DNA from: Blautia sp. MSJ-9 | Lineage (GTDB): Bacteria; Bacillota; Clostridia; Lachnospirales; Lachnospiraceae | DNA length: 60,489 bases | Reading direction: 5' to 3' | NCBI RefSeq assembly: GCF_018919065.1 | Contig: NZ_JAHLQG010000055.1 | Coordinates: forward strand, 1-60,489 | Part shown: piece after piece, positions 35,394 to 43,958 of the stretch | How the letters are laid out: the number at the start of each line of letters is the position of its first letter | Numbering within the stretch: position 1 is the stretch's first letter | The notes under the pieces: generated by a model | Told to the model about the DNA's origin: nothing | What the model saw: only the letters and a program-made list of their open reading frames with translations | The model's database searches: none | Made by a program: the position numbers and the translations under genes

Positions 35394-35422
35394 TTGACAA
35401 TTAATTTCAATTGTGGGATGAT
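35394..35422 (+). promoter_or_regulatory. promoter of NEAT-like gene with dyad
   Basis: TTGACA and GATGAT are 17 bases apart on the plus strand. ACAATT-AATTTC-AATTGT, an inverted repeat, overlaps the -35 and spacer and could be an operator for a metal- or heme-responsive repressor; that is inference. Confidence 0.6.
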
Positions 35423-35456
35423 GAAAATTACTGAAATTTAAGTGAGGAAAAAACAA

Positions 35457-35975
35457 ATGAAAAAGATTTTTGCATTTCTGGCAGCATTGATCTGTTGTCT
35501 GTCGATGTGGAGTTTTGTGCCTGCTGCGCAGTCTCTGACTCTTGATAAAGAAGATGGAGAATATTCTATCCAGGTGGACTTAGAGGGAGGAAGCGGAAAG
35601 GCAAGTGTTACTACTCCGACTCTTATCACTGTAAAAGATGGCAATGTGACCGCCAGAATTCAGTGGAGCAGTTCCAACTATGATTATATGATCGTGGACG
35701 GGGAAAAGTATCTCCCACTCAATGAAGAGGGAGCAAATTCAGAATTTGAAATTCCTGTCACTGCGCTGGATGCAGGCATGCCTGTGATTGCAGATACCAC
35801 TGCAATGGGCGCACCTCATGAGATTAATTATACGCTTACATTCTACTCAGAATCCATTGGCTCCAAAAGCCAGATGCCACAGGAAGCCGCTAAGAGAGTT
35901 GTTGCGGTTGCTCTTGTAATTATTGTGGGCGGCGGGATTTTGAACTACTTTGTTAATAAGAGAAACCGCTGTTAG
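35457..35975 (+). CDS. membrane-anchored NEAT-like surface protein
   Basis: A 172-residue exported protein: signal peptide (MKKIFAFLAALICCLSMWSF), one beta-rich domain (about 28-135), then a C-terminal membrane anchor (VVAVALVIIVGGGILNYFV) with a basic tail. The pattern VKDGNVTARIQWSSSNYDYMIVDGEKY, FEIPVTALDAGMPVIADT and HEINYTLTF resembles NEAT domains that bind heme or related tetrapyrroles. ATG 35457 follows GTGAGG. It diverges from cobI, fitting a tetrapyrrole role. The family call is by pattern only. Confidence 0.65.
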   Translation: MKKIFAFLAALICCLSMWSFVPAAQSLTLDKEDGEYSIQVDLEGGSGKASVTTPTLITVKDGNVTARIQWSSSNYDYMIVDGEKYLPLNEEGANSEFEIPVTALDAGMPVIADTTAMGAPHEINYTLTFYSESIGSKSQMPQEAAKRVVAVALVIIVGGGILNYFVNKRNRC

Positions 35976-36004
35976 AATTTAAGGTATCTGTTTTTTAATC
36001 CCAA

Positions 36005-36052
36005 AAACGAGTTACTATATTCCAGAAACAAAGAATATAGCAACTCGTTTTT
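36005..36052 (+). terminator. intrinsic terminator after NEAT-like gene
   Basis: Stem CGAGTTACTATATTC/GAATATAGCAACTCG (one mismatch) is followed by TTTTTATA on the plus strand; the minus strand also ends in TTTTTGG. Confidence 0.88.
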
Positions 36053-36196
36053 ATATTGTCTGCAAATTATTCCTATTGATACAAAAGGCTTGTCAATCGG
36101 ATATTCGCAACCTCCGCAAGGGACTTACTTAATTCGGTTAAACTTTTAAGCAAGATAATAGCAAATATAAATTTTTTTAGGGCTTATCACCTGTTT

Positions 36197-37507
36197 TTAT
36201 TCTGCCATCTCTACTTCCAGCACATAGTCTACGGAATCCGGCAGTACAGGATCCGGACCAAGGTCAACAAATGCGATATCCGGATAATCGCTGTGCACCC
36301 ATAAAGTAGAAATCGGCACTTCATGTCCGTCATCCAGGGCACGTACTTTCACAATCTTATTCTTGTCAAAGCCAATCAGCGGCAGTGGTCCTAATGTATT
36401 CTCATAAATATGGACATAATACTTATTTCCATTTCTGGTGATACGTCCGTAATCCGGTTTCGGGATATCTGTTGCCGGAGCGCATCCATAGATACTGTCA
36501 TGGTTCTTATCCATCCAGCGTCCGATTTCCGCCAGAATCGCAGAGGATTCTTTCGGGAATTTACCTTTCGCATCAGGTCCTACGTTCAAAATCATATTTC
36601 CACCTTTGGAAACGCACTCTACCAGCTTCTTGATCAGCATGGAAGCAGGTTTGTAATAGTGGTCATTTACGCAGTAGCCCCAGTTATTGTTCATGGTGAA
36701 GCATGCTTCCCATACCATCGGATTCCCTTCTTTGTCGCAGATTCCTTCCGGCGGGATGATCTGTTCCGGGCTTATAAAATCGCCATGATACGGTGTCGGA
36801 TCGCATTCATACAGAGATCCTCTTCCCTCACCACTGACTTCCAGACGGTTATCAATGATGATTCCCGGCTGTAATCTGCGGACCATATCTATCAGTCTGG
36901 TTGCTCCCCATTTCTCGCCTCGCATATCGTCATAGGAAAAGTCAAACCACATAATATCGATTTTTCCATAATTTGTGCAGACCTCTTCCACCTGATTGTA
37001 CATATACTCTATATAACGTGAAAAATCTCTGTTTTCATTACTGCATTCCGGATGGTTTCTCATAGGATGGATACGGTCTCCGTAATGAGGATAGTCCGGA
37101 TGATGCCAGTCAAGTAAGGTGAAATACAAACCGACTTTCAGACCTTCTTCGCGAAGGGCTTCCACATATTCTTTGATCAGGTCTCTTCCTGCAGGTGTAT
37201 TGGTAACTTTATAATCTGTGTATTTACTGTCAAATAAACAGAAACCATCATGGTGTTTCGCAGTCAGAACCACATATTTCATACCTGCTGCCTTTGCCTC
37301 TTTTGCCCACTGTTTCGGATTATAGTCTCTGGCATCAAATTCTTTCATAAACGGAAGGTATTCTTCCTCAGGCATCTCTTCTGTACTGCGTACCCATTCT
37401 CCTCTTGCAGGAATAGAATATAAGCCCCAATGGATAAACATTCCGAAACGGGCATCCTGATACCATTTCATACGTTCTTCATATTCTTTTCTGTTAAACT
37501 GATACAT
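36197..37507 (-). CDS. GH29 alpha-L-fucosidase
   Basis: A 436-residue cytoplasmic glycosidase. It has RFGMFIHWGLYSIPARGEW near the N-terminus, AKHHDGFCLFDS (residues about 83-95) and the nucleophile D189 in IDIMWFDFSYDD, all typical of GH29. It would remove alpha-L-fucose from host or plant glycans; a retaining mechanism is known for the family. No signal peptide exists, so the substrate must be imported. It lacks the C-terminal carbohydrate-binding domains of longer members. The 128 bases to the transglutaminase-like gene upstream show no clear hairpin. Confidence 0.93.
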   Translation of the reverse strand: MYQFNRKEYEERMKWYQDARFGMFIHWGLYSIPARGEWVRSTEEMPEEEYLPFMKEFDARDYNPKQWAKEAKAAGMKYVVLTAKHHDGFCLFDSKYTDYKVTNTPAGRDLIKEYVEALREEGLKVGLYFTLLDWHHPDYPHYGDRIHPMRNHPECSNENRDFSRYIEYMYNQVEEVCTNYGKIDIMWFDFSYDDMRGEKWGATRLIDMVRRLQPGIIIDNRLEVSGEGRGSLYECDPTPYHGDFISPEQIIPPEGICDKEGNPMVWEACFTMNNNWGYCVNDHYYKPASMLIKKLVECVSKGGNMILNVGPDAKGKFPKESSAILAEIGRWMDKNHDSIYGCAPATDIPKPDYGRITRNGNKYYVHIYENTLGPLPLIGFDKNKIVKVRALDDGHEVPISTLWVHSDYPDIAFVDLGPDPVLPDSVDYVLEVEMAE

Positions 37508-37635
37508 GATTTTTTATCTCCTTTATGTAAATGCAAATTCAATATCCAATCCTTTACATCTATACAATAATGTAATCCGGCAATACCAGAAGATGCTCAC
37601 AGGTGTCATCTCCGGGCATCTTATTTATCGCTCTG

Positions 37636-40137
37636 TTACATTAATCTAAGCAGCATATCCCCGGTTCCTACATTGTAACCGCTAGTCGCATAAATCCCAT
37701 TCAGACTTCCGTTCGTCACAATGATCAGCGGAAGTTTGTCCGGGTCTACATACATACGTCTTCCCAGAGTATTGATAATCTCTGAGAAATCATCATAATA
37801 AATCTGAATATTTTTTAACTTTGCAAGTGCTTTGGACAGTGTCGGTGTCTCCAGTGCTTCTTTACTTCGCACTACAAAAATAATTTGCTCTGCATATCCT
37901 GCGAAAGCCTCTTCCTGCTCCATCATTTCATTTAAGATATGCTCAGTAGGCTCTTTCTCTTCTTCCAGAAACATCAGGATATGTTTTCCGTCTGCTGTAA
38001 GGTCAGATGCTTTCACCTCTGTACCATCCTCAGTTTTCAGCATAAATTCCGGCATGGAAATATTCTCCAGCATATCCTCCAGATCTGCTTCCCTGAGTAC
38101 CAGCTCAATCTCCTTTGTCTCTCCGGGCTGAATTTCAAAATGATATTCATTTGCAAACATATTTCCATTTGGAAGTCTGTTTGAAGTAAGAATCCTGTAG
38201 TTTCCGGATTCCAACGGCAGATTCAGAATCTGATCTTCGAAATTCTCTGCTCCCAGTTTCAGTGATGTATATCTTCCATTCTCCAGTTTTGCAATACTCC
38301 AGTTCTGGAAATATTTCCACTGTACAGTCTCTCCTGCTTTCAGGATCAGAGTACAGTTCTTCTCTGTTCTGGCAAGCACAGGAACGAATCTTCCGTTTTC
38401 CATATATTCCATAGAACGATCATGTGGATTCAGTCTTGCCGCTACTCCAAGGGTTCTCGCTATTGCAACAAACAGGATTTTCTTTGACAGGAAGCTTCCT
38501 GTACAGGTCCTTATGCATCCTGCCGGTGTTGTGATCACACTGGAACGCTCTTTCTCCGGTCTGGAAACAATTGCCTTCTCGATCAGATTCCAGATTCTGG
38601 AAGGGTCATCTCTCAGCTCCTGTTTCTCAGTTCTGGAAAAATACTTCTTAATCTCTCTTCTGTATTTCTGAAGAACTTCATCATCTACTCTTGGATTTAA
38701 CACATAAGATACAAAGGTATCCTTTTTCATCATACCATGATATGGAATTGCCAGCTCCAGGTGTTCCTCCAGAACGTCACTGATACAGTCAGTTCTGTCT
38801 TTCTCTGTGAGAACCCTCAGGAGATCTTCTCTGTATGAGGCAGCAATGGCTTCTTCTATCCTGTTTACCTTTTTTTCCAGGAAACGTTCACATTCCGGAT
38901 TTGACCAGTTTCTTACTTTCTGCTCTCTGTGTGCATTGGCTGCTGCCAGACGCTTATTTCCCTTCGCCTTCTGTTCTAAAGTCGGCATGTCTGTGTTTAC
39001 AGGTGCGTCATGAGGAGCAAATATATCTGCTGCTGTCCACTTTTCTGATTCGCCGTCATTTCTTTTATCCTGCGGTACCAGACAAAGTTCACAGTTATCT
39101 TCTTTCTCAGTGTTCATAACTGTTTCCGCATAGAACCACTCACCGTCAGAACACATTCTTGCGGAAATATGCAGACTCCCAAGTCCTGTTGTCAGTCTGG
39201 CGGTTCCCTTACTGTCTGTTTTCTTCTCTGCGATCGGTGCATATTCAGAGTAATTCAGTACTTCAAAAGAAACCTCTGTGCCCTCAGCCGGAGCTCCCTG
39301 TTCATCCTTTACGGATACTGTAATCTCCTTTGTAACAGCATATCTCTTCAATTCATTCAGCATAGTAACCATGCCGTCTTTGCCGATCACTTCTCCGTTC
39401 GGAATTTTTGTGTCAAATACACGGGAGTGAATCATCATCGCTCTGGAAGAAGCATTCGTAAACCATCCTTTATTCAGGATTTCTTCCGGCTCACATGCTC
39501 CAAGGAAATACCATTCACCGTCACACCAGATTTCTACCCATGCATGATTGTCATCACAATGAGACCATTTCGGCGCATACACCTGGCGCGCCGGAACGCC
39601 CACACTTCGCAGGGCATTCACTGTAAATACAGACTCCTCACCACATCTTCCATTACCTCTCCGATATACGGAAACCGCAGATAAAGTACGGTCATCTGTA
39701 CAGTGATAGGTTGCTTCTTCGGCGCACCAGTAGTTCACTTCCAGGGCTGCCTCTTTAAAATTCATTCCCTGCGTTCTGGTTCCAATCTCTGTGCGGAAGA
39801 AAGTTCTGCAAGGAGCAATTTCTTCTTCATTTACTCTGTGGAACAGCACATAATTCAGGAAAATCTCTTCCGGGAGAGCCGCCACCTGCGGATTCTCTTT
39901 CCAAAGCTGCACACCGTTTTCAGCATAATCCAGGAATACTTCAAATGGATAATTTCCTATATCGCTGTATGGCATAAATGCGTATAAATATTTACATGCA
40001 AGCGCCACTTCCTCTGTACATTCCTGCATTTTTTTATCTATAGCCGCAAAAACCCGGGGCAGGCTCTTCGCCTGCTCCAGGTAGCTCTTTTCAATTCGAT
40101 CCCTGTTCTCTTTCAAAAAAATCTTCGGTTCTGCCAT
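37636..40137 (-). CDS. transglutaminase-like domain protein
   Basis: An 833-residue soluble protein. The transglutaminase/protease-like core lies at about 150-240: GRCGEESVFTVNALRSVGVPARQVY with the active Cys and DNHAWVEIW with the His; the third residue appears as Glu in FLGACEPEE rather than Asp. A carboxypeptidase-regulatory-like segment (EITVSVKDEQGAPAEGTEVSF) follows, then long domains of unknown function ending in a thioredoxin-like stretch (KHILMFLEEEKEPTEHILNEM). ATG 40137 has GGAGG and overlaps the cutC stop by one base. No signal peptide. Possibly an intracellular peptidase. Confidence 0.8.
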   Translation of the reverse strand: MAEPKIFLKENRDRIEKSYLEQAKSLPRVFAAIDKKMQECTEEVALACKYLYAFMPYSDIGNYPFEVFLDYAENGVQLWKENPQVAALPEEIFLNYVLFHRVNEEEIAPCRTFFRTEIGTRTQGMNFKEAALEVNYWCAEEATYHCTDDRTLSAVSVYRRGNGRCGEESVFTVNALRSVGVPARQVYAPKWSHCDDNHAWVEIWCDGEWYFLGACEPEEILNKGWFTNASSRAMMIHSRVFDTKIPNGEVIGKDGMVTMLNELKRYAVTKEITVSVKDEQGAPAEGTEVSFEVLNYSEYAPIAEKKTDSKGTARLTTGLGSLHISARMCSDGEWFYAETVMNTEKEDNCELCLVPQDKRNDGESEKWTAADIFAPHDAPVNTDMPTLEQKAKGNKRLAAANAHREQKVRNWSNPECERFLEKKVNRIEEAIAASYREDLLRVLTEKDRTDCISDVLEEHLELAIPYHGMMKKDTFVSYVLNPRVDDEVLQKYRREIKKYFSRTEKQELRDDPSRIWNLIEKAIVSRPEKERSSVITTPAGCIRTCTGSFLSKKILFVAIARTLGVAARLNPHDRSMEYMENGRFVPVLARTEKNCTLILKAGETVQWKYFQNWSIAKLENGRYTSLKLGAENFEDQILNLPLESGNYRILTSNRLPNGNMFANEYHFEIQPGETKEIELVLREADLEDMLENISMPEFMLKTEDGTEVKASDLTADGKHILMFLEEEKEPTEHILNEMMEQEEAFAGYAEQIIFVVRSKEALETPTLSKALAKLKNIQIYYDDFSEIINTLGRRMYVDPDKLPLIIVTNGSLNGIYATSGYNVGTGDMLLRLM

Positions 40138-40883
40138 TATAATTCCTCCAGAACTTTCTTTGCGGCGCGGATATTGTCTACATCCGTACGCCATATCTCA
40201 TATTCACTAAGCATCGGGAGTCCCATATTCACTCCGTCTTTTCTGAACTGCATCTCACTGTCGATTACTCTCTTACCAGTCATGTGATATGCTTTTATTC
40301 CTGTCAGAGGATAAAGCTGTCGGATCACCGATGCGCCGACACCGCTTCCTGCCTGGATTGTGATACGTCCACGACTCTTTTCCTCGAGTTCCCGCAAAAG
40401 ATCTGCCCCCTGCAGACATACATTGCGCTGGCCTGAAGTAAGGATCGTATTGATTCCCAGTGAGATTGCCTGTTCCATTGTTTCTATTGGATCCACGCAT
40501 ACATCAAAAGCTCTGTGAAGGGTCACTGACATATCCCCTGCCGCCTCCATCAGTTCTTTCATCTGTTCCATGTTTAATGTGCCATCCGGTTTCAGCACCC
40601 CAAATACAACACCTTCAGCACCCATTTTCCTGAAATCTTCTACTGCATGCTTTATCATGGAAAATTCTGCATCTGTATAGCAGAAATCTCCAAAACGCGG
40701 ACGGATCAGGGCATGGATCCTGATATCCGAACGCTTTCTTATCTCATCAAAAAGCCACGGTCCCGGAGTGGTTCCGCCGATGATCAGGTTGCCGCAGAGT
40801 TCCAGCCTGTCTGCGCCTCCCTCAACCGCTGCCATAGCGGATTCTACAGAATCTACACAGGCTTCCAAAATATATTCTTTCAC
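40137..40883 (-). CDS. cutC: CutC family protein
   Basis: A 248-residue TIM-barrel protein. ILEACVDSVESAMAAVEGGADRLELCGNL is the classic CutC start, followed by RPRFGDFCYTDAEF and ITIQAGSGVG. Once called a copper homeostasis protein; its biochemical role is not settled. GTG at 40883 is chosen as start because GGAGG is six bases upstream and the family begins there; the frame from 40949 adds residues unlike the family. TAATG overlap couples it to the transglutaminase-like gene, which suggests linked functions. Confidence 0.88.
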   Translation of the reverse strand: MKEYILEACVDSVESAMAAVEGGADRLELCGNLIIGGTTPGPWLFDEIRKRSDIRIHALIRPRFGDFCYTDAEFSMIKHAVEDFRKMGAEGVVFGVLKPDGTLNMEQMKELMEAAGDMSVTLHRAFDVCVDPIETMEQAISLGINTILTSGQRNVCLQGADLLRELEEKSRGRITIQAGSGVGASVIRQLYPLTGIKAYHMTGKRVIDSEMQFRKDGVNMGLPMLSEYEIWRTDVDNIRAAKKVLEEL

Positions 40884-40952
40884 GTACTTGCCTCCATCTT
40901 TTTCATTTAAGCCAGACAGATCATCCATTCTGCTGACTGATTTAACCAAATC

Positions 40953-40979
40953 AGCTAAGTCCCCCGAAGACTTAGCTGT
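40953..40979. other. hairpin between DeoR and cutC genes
   Basis: A perfect stem CAGCTAAGTC/GACTTAGCTG begins two bases after the DeoR stop region, and TGATTT-AACC-AAATCA follows on the minus strand. There is no T-run, so it may stabilise RNA ends or pause transcription rather than terminate. Confidence 0.5.
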
Positions 40980-40980
40980 A

Positions 40981-41751
40981 TCAGAACAATTTCACCCCTG
41001 CTCTCTCCAGTGTACTCACGATCGTATCATCTGGAAATTCATCCGTAACAATTCCGCTGATATCATCAAAGTATGCATATTTATAAGAATCGTTGAAATA
41101 GAATTTATCCCTTTCCATAACAACATATTTATGTCTGCTGCTGTGCACGGCTGCTTTCTTTGTCAATCCGTCCTCTACCCCCAATGTAGTAATTGCACAA
41201 TCAGTCATATCCACACCGCAGCTTCCTATAAATGCACGGTCAAAGCTATACTGCTTAATCACTTCTATCGTTGCAGCTCCCATAAATCCGTTTACTGTCT
41301 GGTACATTGTTCCCCCGGTACCGATTGCAGTAATAGACGGATTTGTGGCAAGGATCTGCAGGATATCTATCATATTACTCACCACTACCACACGCATATT
41401 TGACGTGGCAAGAAGCTTTGCCAGTTCGATATTTGTGGTAGAAATATCAAGGAAAATCGTTTCGTTATTCTTAATCAGTTTAAATGCTTTGGCTGCAATT
41501 GTTCTCTTTTTGTCAAGGTTAAACTGGCGTCTGTCTACTACGTCTCTCTTCAGCGGATAATCCTGTGAAAGGATAGCACCGCCGTAGGTTCTCTTTAACT
41601 TACCGGCGTTTTCAAGAATCTTAAGATCTTTTCGGATACAGTCTTCTGTGACCTGAAAGATTTCACTCAATTCCTTAACCTTGACTTTTCCGTTTTCACG
41701 AAGGCATTTCTCTATTGCGCTTTGTCTTTCCTCAGTAAACACTATTCTCAT
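40981..41751 (-). CDS. DeoR/GlpR family transcriptional regulator
   Basis: A 256-residue repressor. The N-terminal winged helix (ERQSAIEKCLRENGKVKVKELSEIFQVTEDCIRKDLKILENAG) is DeoR-type, followed by the sugar-phosphate-binding domain (DVVDRRQFNLDKKRTIAAKAF, SSRHKYVVMERDKF). It likely controls the cutC/transglutaminase/fucosidase genes downstream in the presence of a phosphorylated sugar. ATG 41751 follows GGGAGAG; the frame upstream enters a mobile repeat and is not coding. Confidence 0.9.
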   Translation of the reverse strand: MRIVFTEERQSAIEKCLRENGKVKVKELSEIFQVTEDCIRKDLKILENAGKLKRTYGGAILSQDYPLKRDVVDRRQFNLDKKRTIAAKAFKLIKNNETIFLDISTTNIELAKLLATSNMRVVVVSNMIDILQILATNPSITAIGTGGTMYQTVNGFMGAATIEVIKQYSFDRAFIGSCGVDMTDCAITTLGVEDGLTKKAAVHSSRHKYVVMERDKFYFNDSYKYAYFDDISGIVTDEFPDDTIVSTLERAGVKLF

Positions 41752-41802
41752 ACTCTCCCGTCTCTCATTCGGTTTCCACCATCTACTAATGAACAACTTT
41801 TC

Positions 41803-41945
41803 GTAACTATTCAGCAGTCTGCTATCCCGCGAGGTGTTTTGGCATGAATATGCCAAAATCCCGAGACATACAAGTCAAAATCCCATCGCCAAAGGCGATT
41901 TTTAATGGATTTTAACTCGTAACTGTGAGGGTACTGAACAGTTAC
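41803..41945 (+). mobile_element. MITE-like element, family A, copy 3 (143 bp)
   Basis: The ends are GTAACTATTCAG and CTGAACAGTTAC. The flanks are AACTTTTC on both sides (41795-41802, 41946-41953), a perfect 8-bp target duplication. It holds the core hairpin TTTTGGCAT/ATGCCAAAA and the second stem ATCGCC/GGCGAT nested in CAAAATCC/GGATTTT. It separates oppF (downstream) from DeoR. Confidence 0.92.
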
Positions 41946-41980
41946 AACTTTTCAATCTATTCTTATGTTTTATTGTAACT

Positions 41981-42961
41981 TTAGCAAAACTTAGAGCACG
42001 CCACGAAATGTCCTGGTTTGATTTCTTTCAATGGAGGTTGTGCACTCTTACATTGTTCTGAACAGTGCGGACAACGTGAAGCAAATTTGCACTCATTCCC
42101 AAGATTGATAGGGCTTGGAAGTGTTCCTTCCAGCATAATTCTCTTTCTGTTTTTCTCAATTTCAGGTTCCGGAATCGGAATCGCCGAAAGTAAGGCTTTA
42201 GTATAAGGATGAACCGGATTGTTAAAGAGTTCTTCACTGTCTGCCAGTTCCACCAGATATCCCAGATACATTACGCCAATCCTGTCACTGATATGTTTCA
42301 CCATAGAAAGGTCATGAGCAATGAACAGATATGTCAGCCCTCTTTTTTCCTGAAGTTCTTCCAAAAGATTTACAACCTGTGCCTGAATCGAAACATCCAG
42401 CGCGGAAATCGGTTCATCACATACGATAAAATCCGGATTTACTGCCAGCGCACGGGCAATTCCCACACGCTGCCTCTGTCCACCCGAAAATTCATGAGGA
42501 AAACGATCCGCGTGTTCTGCCTGAAGTCCTACTGTTTCCAGCAAACGTATCACCTGTTCTTCTTTATCCTTGCGCTTCTTTGCAAGACCATGCGCATCCA
42601 AGCCCTCCCCTACGATATCCATGATTTTTCTTCTTGGATTCAAAGATGCATACGGATCCTGAAAGATCATCTGCATTCGTCCAGTCAGCTCATGTGCCTG
42701 TTTCCTGCTCATGCTTTTATCTACTTTCATACCATCAAAGGTAACGGTTCCCGATGTAGGCTCATAAAGATGAATCACTGTTCTTCCAAATGTAGATTTT
42801 CCACATCCGGACTCTCCAACAAGCCCGAGAGTCTCTCCTTTGTAAATCTGAAGTGTCACATCATCCACAGCTTTTAATGTCTGATTTTTGCCTACTTCAA
42901 AATATTTTTTCAGATGCTGCACATCAAGAAGCACCTGCTTTTCTGTTTTGTTGATTCCCAT
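41981..42961 (-). CDS. oppF: oligopeptide ABC transporter ATP-binding protein OppF
   Basis: A 326-residue ABC ATPase. Walker A is GESGCGKSTFGRTV, signature FSGGQRQRVG, Walker B FIVCDEPISALD. The C-terminal oligopeptide/dipeptide extension has the cysteine-rich tail (CKFASRCPHCSEQC). With OppD it powers peptide import. Its start overlaps the oppD stop by one base (TGATG). Last gene of the opp operon. Confidence 0.94.
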   Translation of the reverse strand: MGINKTEKQVLLDVQHLKKYFEVGKNQTLKAVDDVTLQIYKGETLGLVGESGCGKSTFGRTVIHLYEPTSGTVTFDGMKVDKSMSRKQAHELTGRMQMIFQDPYASLNPRRKIMDIVGEGLDAHGLAKKRKDKEEQVIRLLETVGLQAEHADRFPHEFSGGQRQRVGIARALAVNPDFIVCDEPISALDVSIQAQVVNLLEELQEKRGLTYLFIAHDLSMVKHISDRIGVMYLGYLVELADSEELFNNPVHPYTKALLSAIPIPEPEIEKNRKRIMLEGTLPSPINLGNECKFASRCPHCSEQCKSAQPPLKEIKPGHFVACSKFC

Positions 42962-43950
42962 CAGGCTTTTCCTCCCTTCGCCCGCGGATCAAGAAGCCAA
43001 CAGGCTGATTTGTGGTCTGAACCACAGTCTGAATATTCAGGCATGAATTGCTGACATACAACCATGGTTTCATTACATCGTGCTGCAAATGGGCATCCTT
43101 TCGGCGGATCCATCAGATCCGGAGGTGTTCCCGGAATCGCGCGGAGACGATTACCTTTTTCATGTGCTTTCGGAATAGATGCCAGAAGACCTTTGGTATA
43201 TTCATGACACGGATTTTTAAAAATTTCATATACATCACCGGTTTCTACCAATTTTCCTCCATACATAACTGCTACACGGTCTGCGATATTCGCCACAACA
43301 CCCAGATTATGTGTAATGATAATAATAGATGTCTTTGTTTTTTTCTGCAAGTCACGCATCAGGTCGAGTATCTGCGCCTGAATTGTTACATCCAAAGCAG
43401 TGGTCGGTTCATCTGCAATCAGCACTTTCGGATCACATGCCAGAGCAATGGCTATGACAACTCTCTGTCTCATACCACCGGATAACTGATGCGGATACTG
43501 TTTATAACGCTGCTCGGGATTAGAAATTCCTACCAGGGAAAGCAGTTCGATTGCTCGTGCTTTTCTCTGCTCCGCTGTCATATCCATTTTATGTGCTTTC
43601 AGCATTTCTTCAATCTGTTTCCCGATTCTCATAGTTGGATTCAGAGATGTCATCGGATCCTGAAATACCATGGCAATCTCAGAGCCACGAATCGTCTGCA
43701 TTTCTCTTTCCGTGTATTTGGTCAGATCTTTGCCGTTATACATGACAGTTCCTTCAGTAACTTTTCCGTTTTTCGGAAGAATCCCCATAATTCCTTTCAT
43801 GGTAATAGACTTTCCGGAGCCGGACTCTCCTACTACTGCCAGTGTTTCCTGTTCATTCAGATAAAAGTTTACGTCACGGACTGCCTGTACGGTTCCTTTA
43901 TGTGTTTTAATATGTATTGTCAGATTACTGACTTCCAGTATTTTCCCCAT
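42961..43950 (-). CDS. oppD: oligopeptide ABC transporter ATP-binding protein OppD
   Basis: A 329-residue ABC ATPase with Walker A GESGSGKSITMKGI, signature LSGGMRQRVV and Walker B VLIADEPTTALD. The C-terminal region GCPFAARCNETMVVCQQ is the peptide-importer cysteine motif. It lies eight bases after oppC and overlaps oppF. It pairs with OppF as the motor of the importer. Confidence 0.94.
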   Translation of the reverse strand: MGKILEVSNLTIHIKTHKGTVQAVRDVNFYLNEQETLAVVGESGSGKSITMKGIMGILPKNGKVTEGTVMYNGKDLTKYTEREMQTIRGSEIAMVFQDPMTSLNPTMRIGKQIEEMLKAHKMDMTAEQRKARAIELLSLVGISNPEQRYKQYPHQLSGGMRQRVVIAIALACDPKVLIADEPTTALDVTIQAQILDLMRDLQKKTKTSIIIITHNLGVVANIADRVAVMYGGKLVETGDVYEIFKNPCHEYTKGLLASIPKAHEKGNRLRAIPGTPPDLMDPPKGCPFAARCNETMVVCQQFMPEYSDCGSDHKSACWLLDPRAKGGKA

Positions 43951-43958
43951 GTTTCTAC

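Noticed and set aside
35215..35441. Cobalamin riboswitch before cobI
   Set aside because: No B12 box-like sequence (GCCACTG type) is present in the leader.
40953..40979. Intrinsic terminator after the DeoR gene
   Set aside because: The stem is perfect but no T-run follows on either strand, so I list it only as a hairpin.
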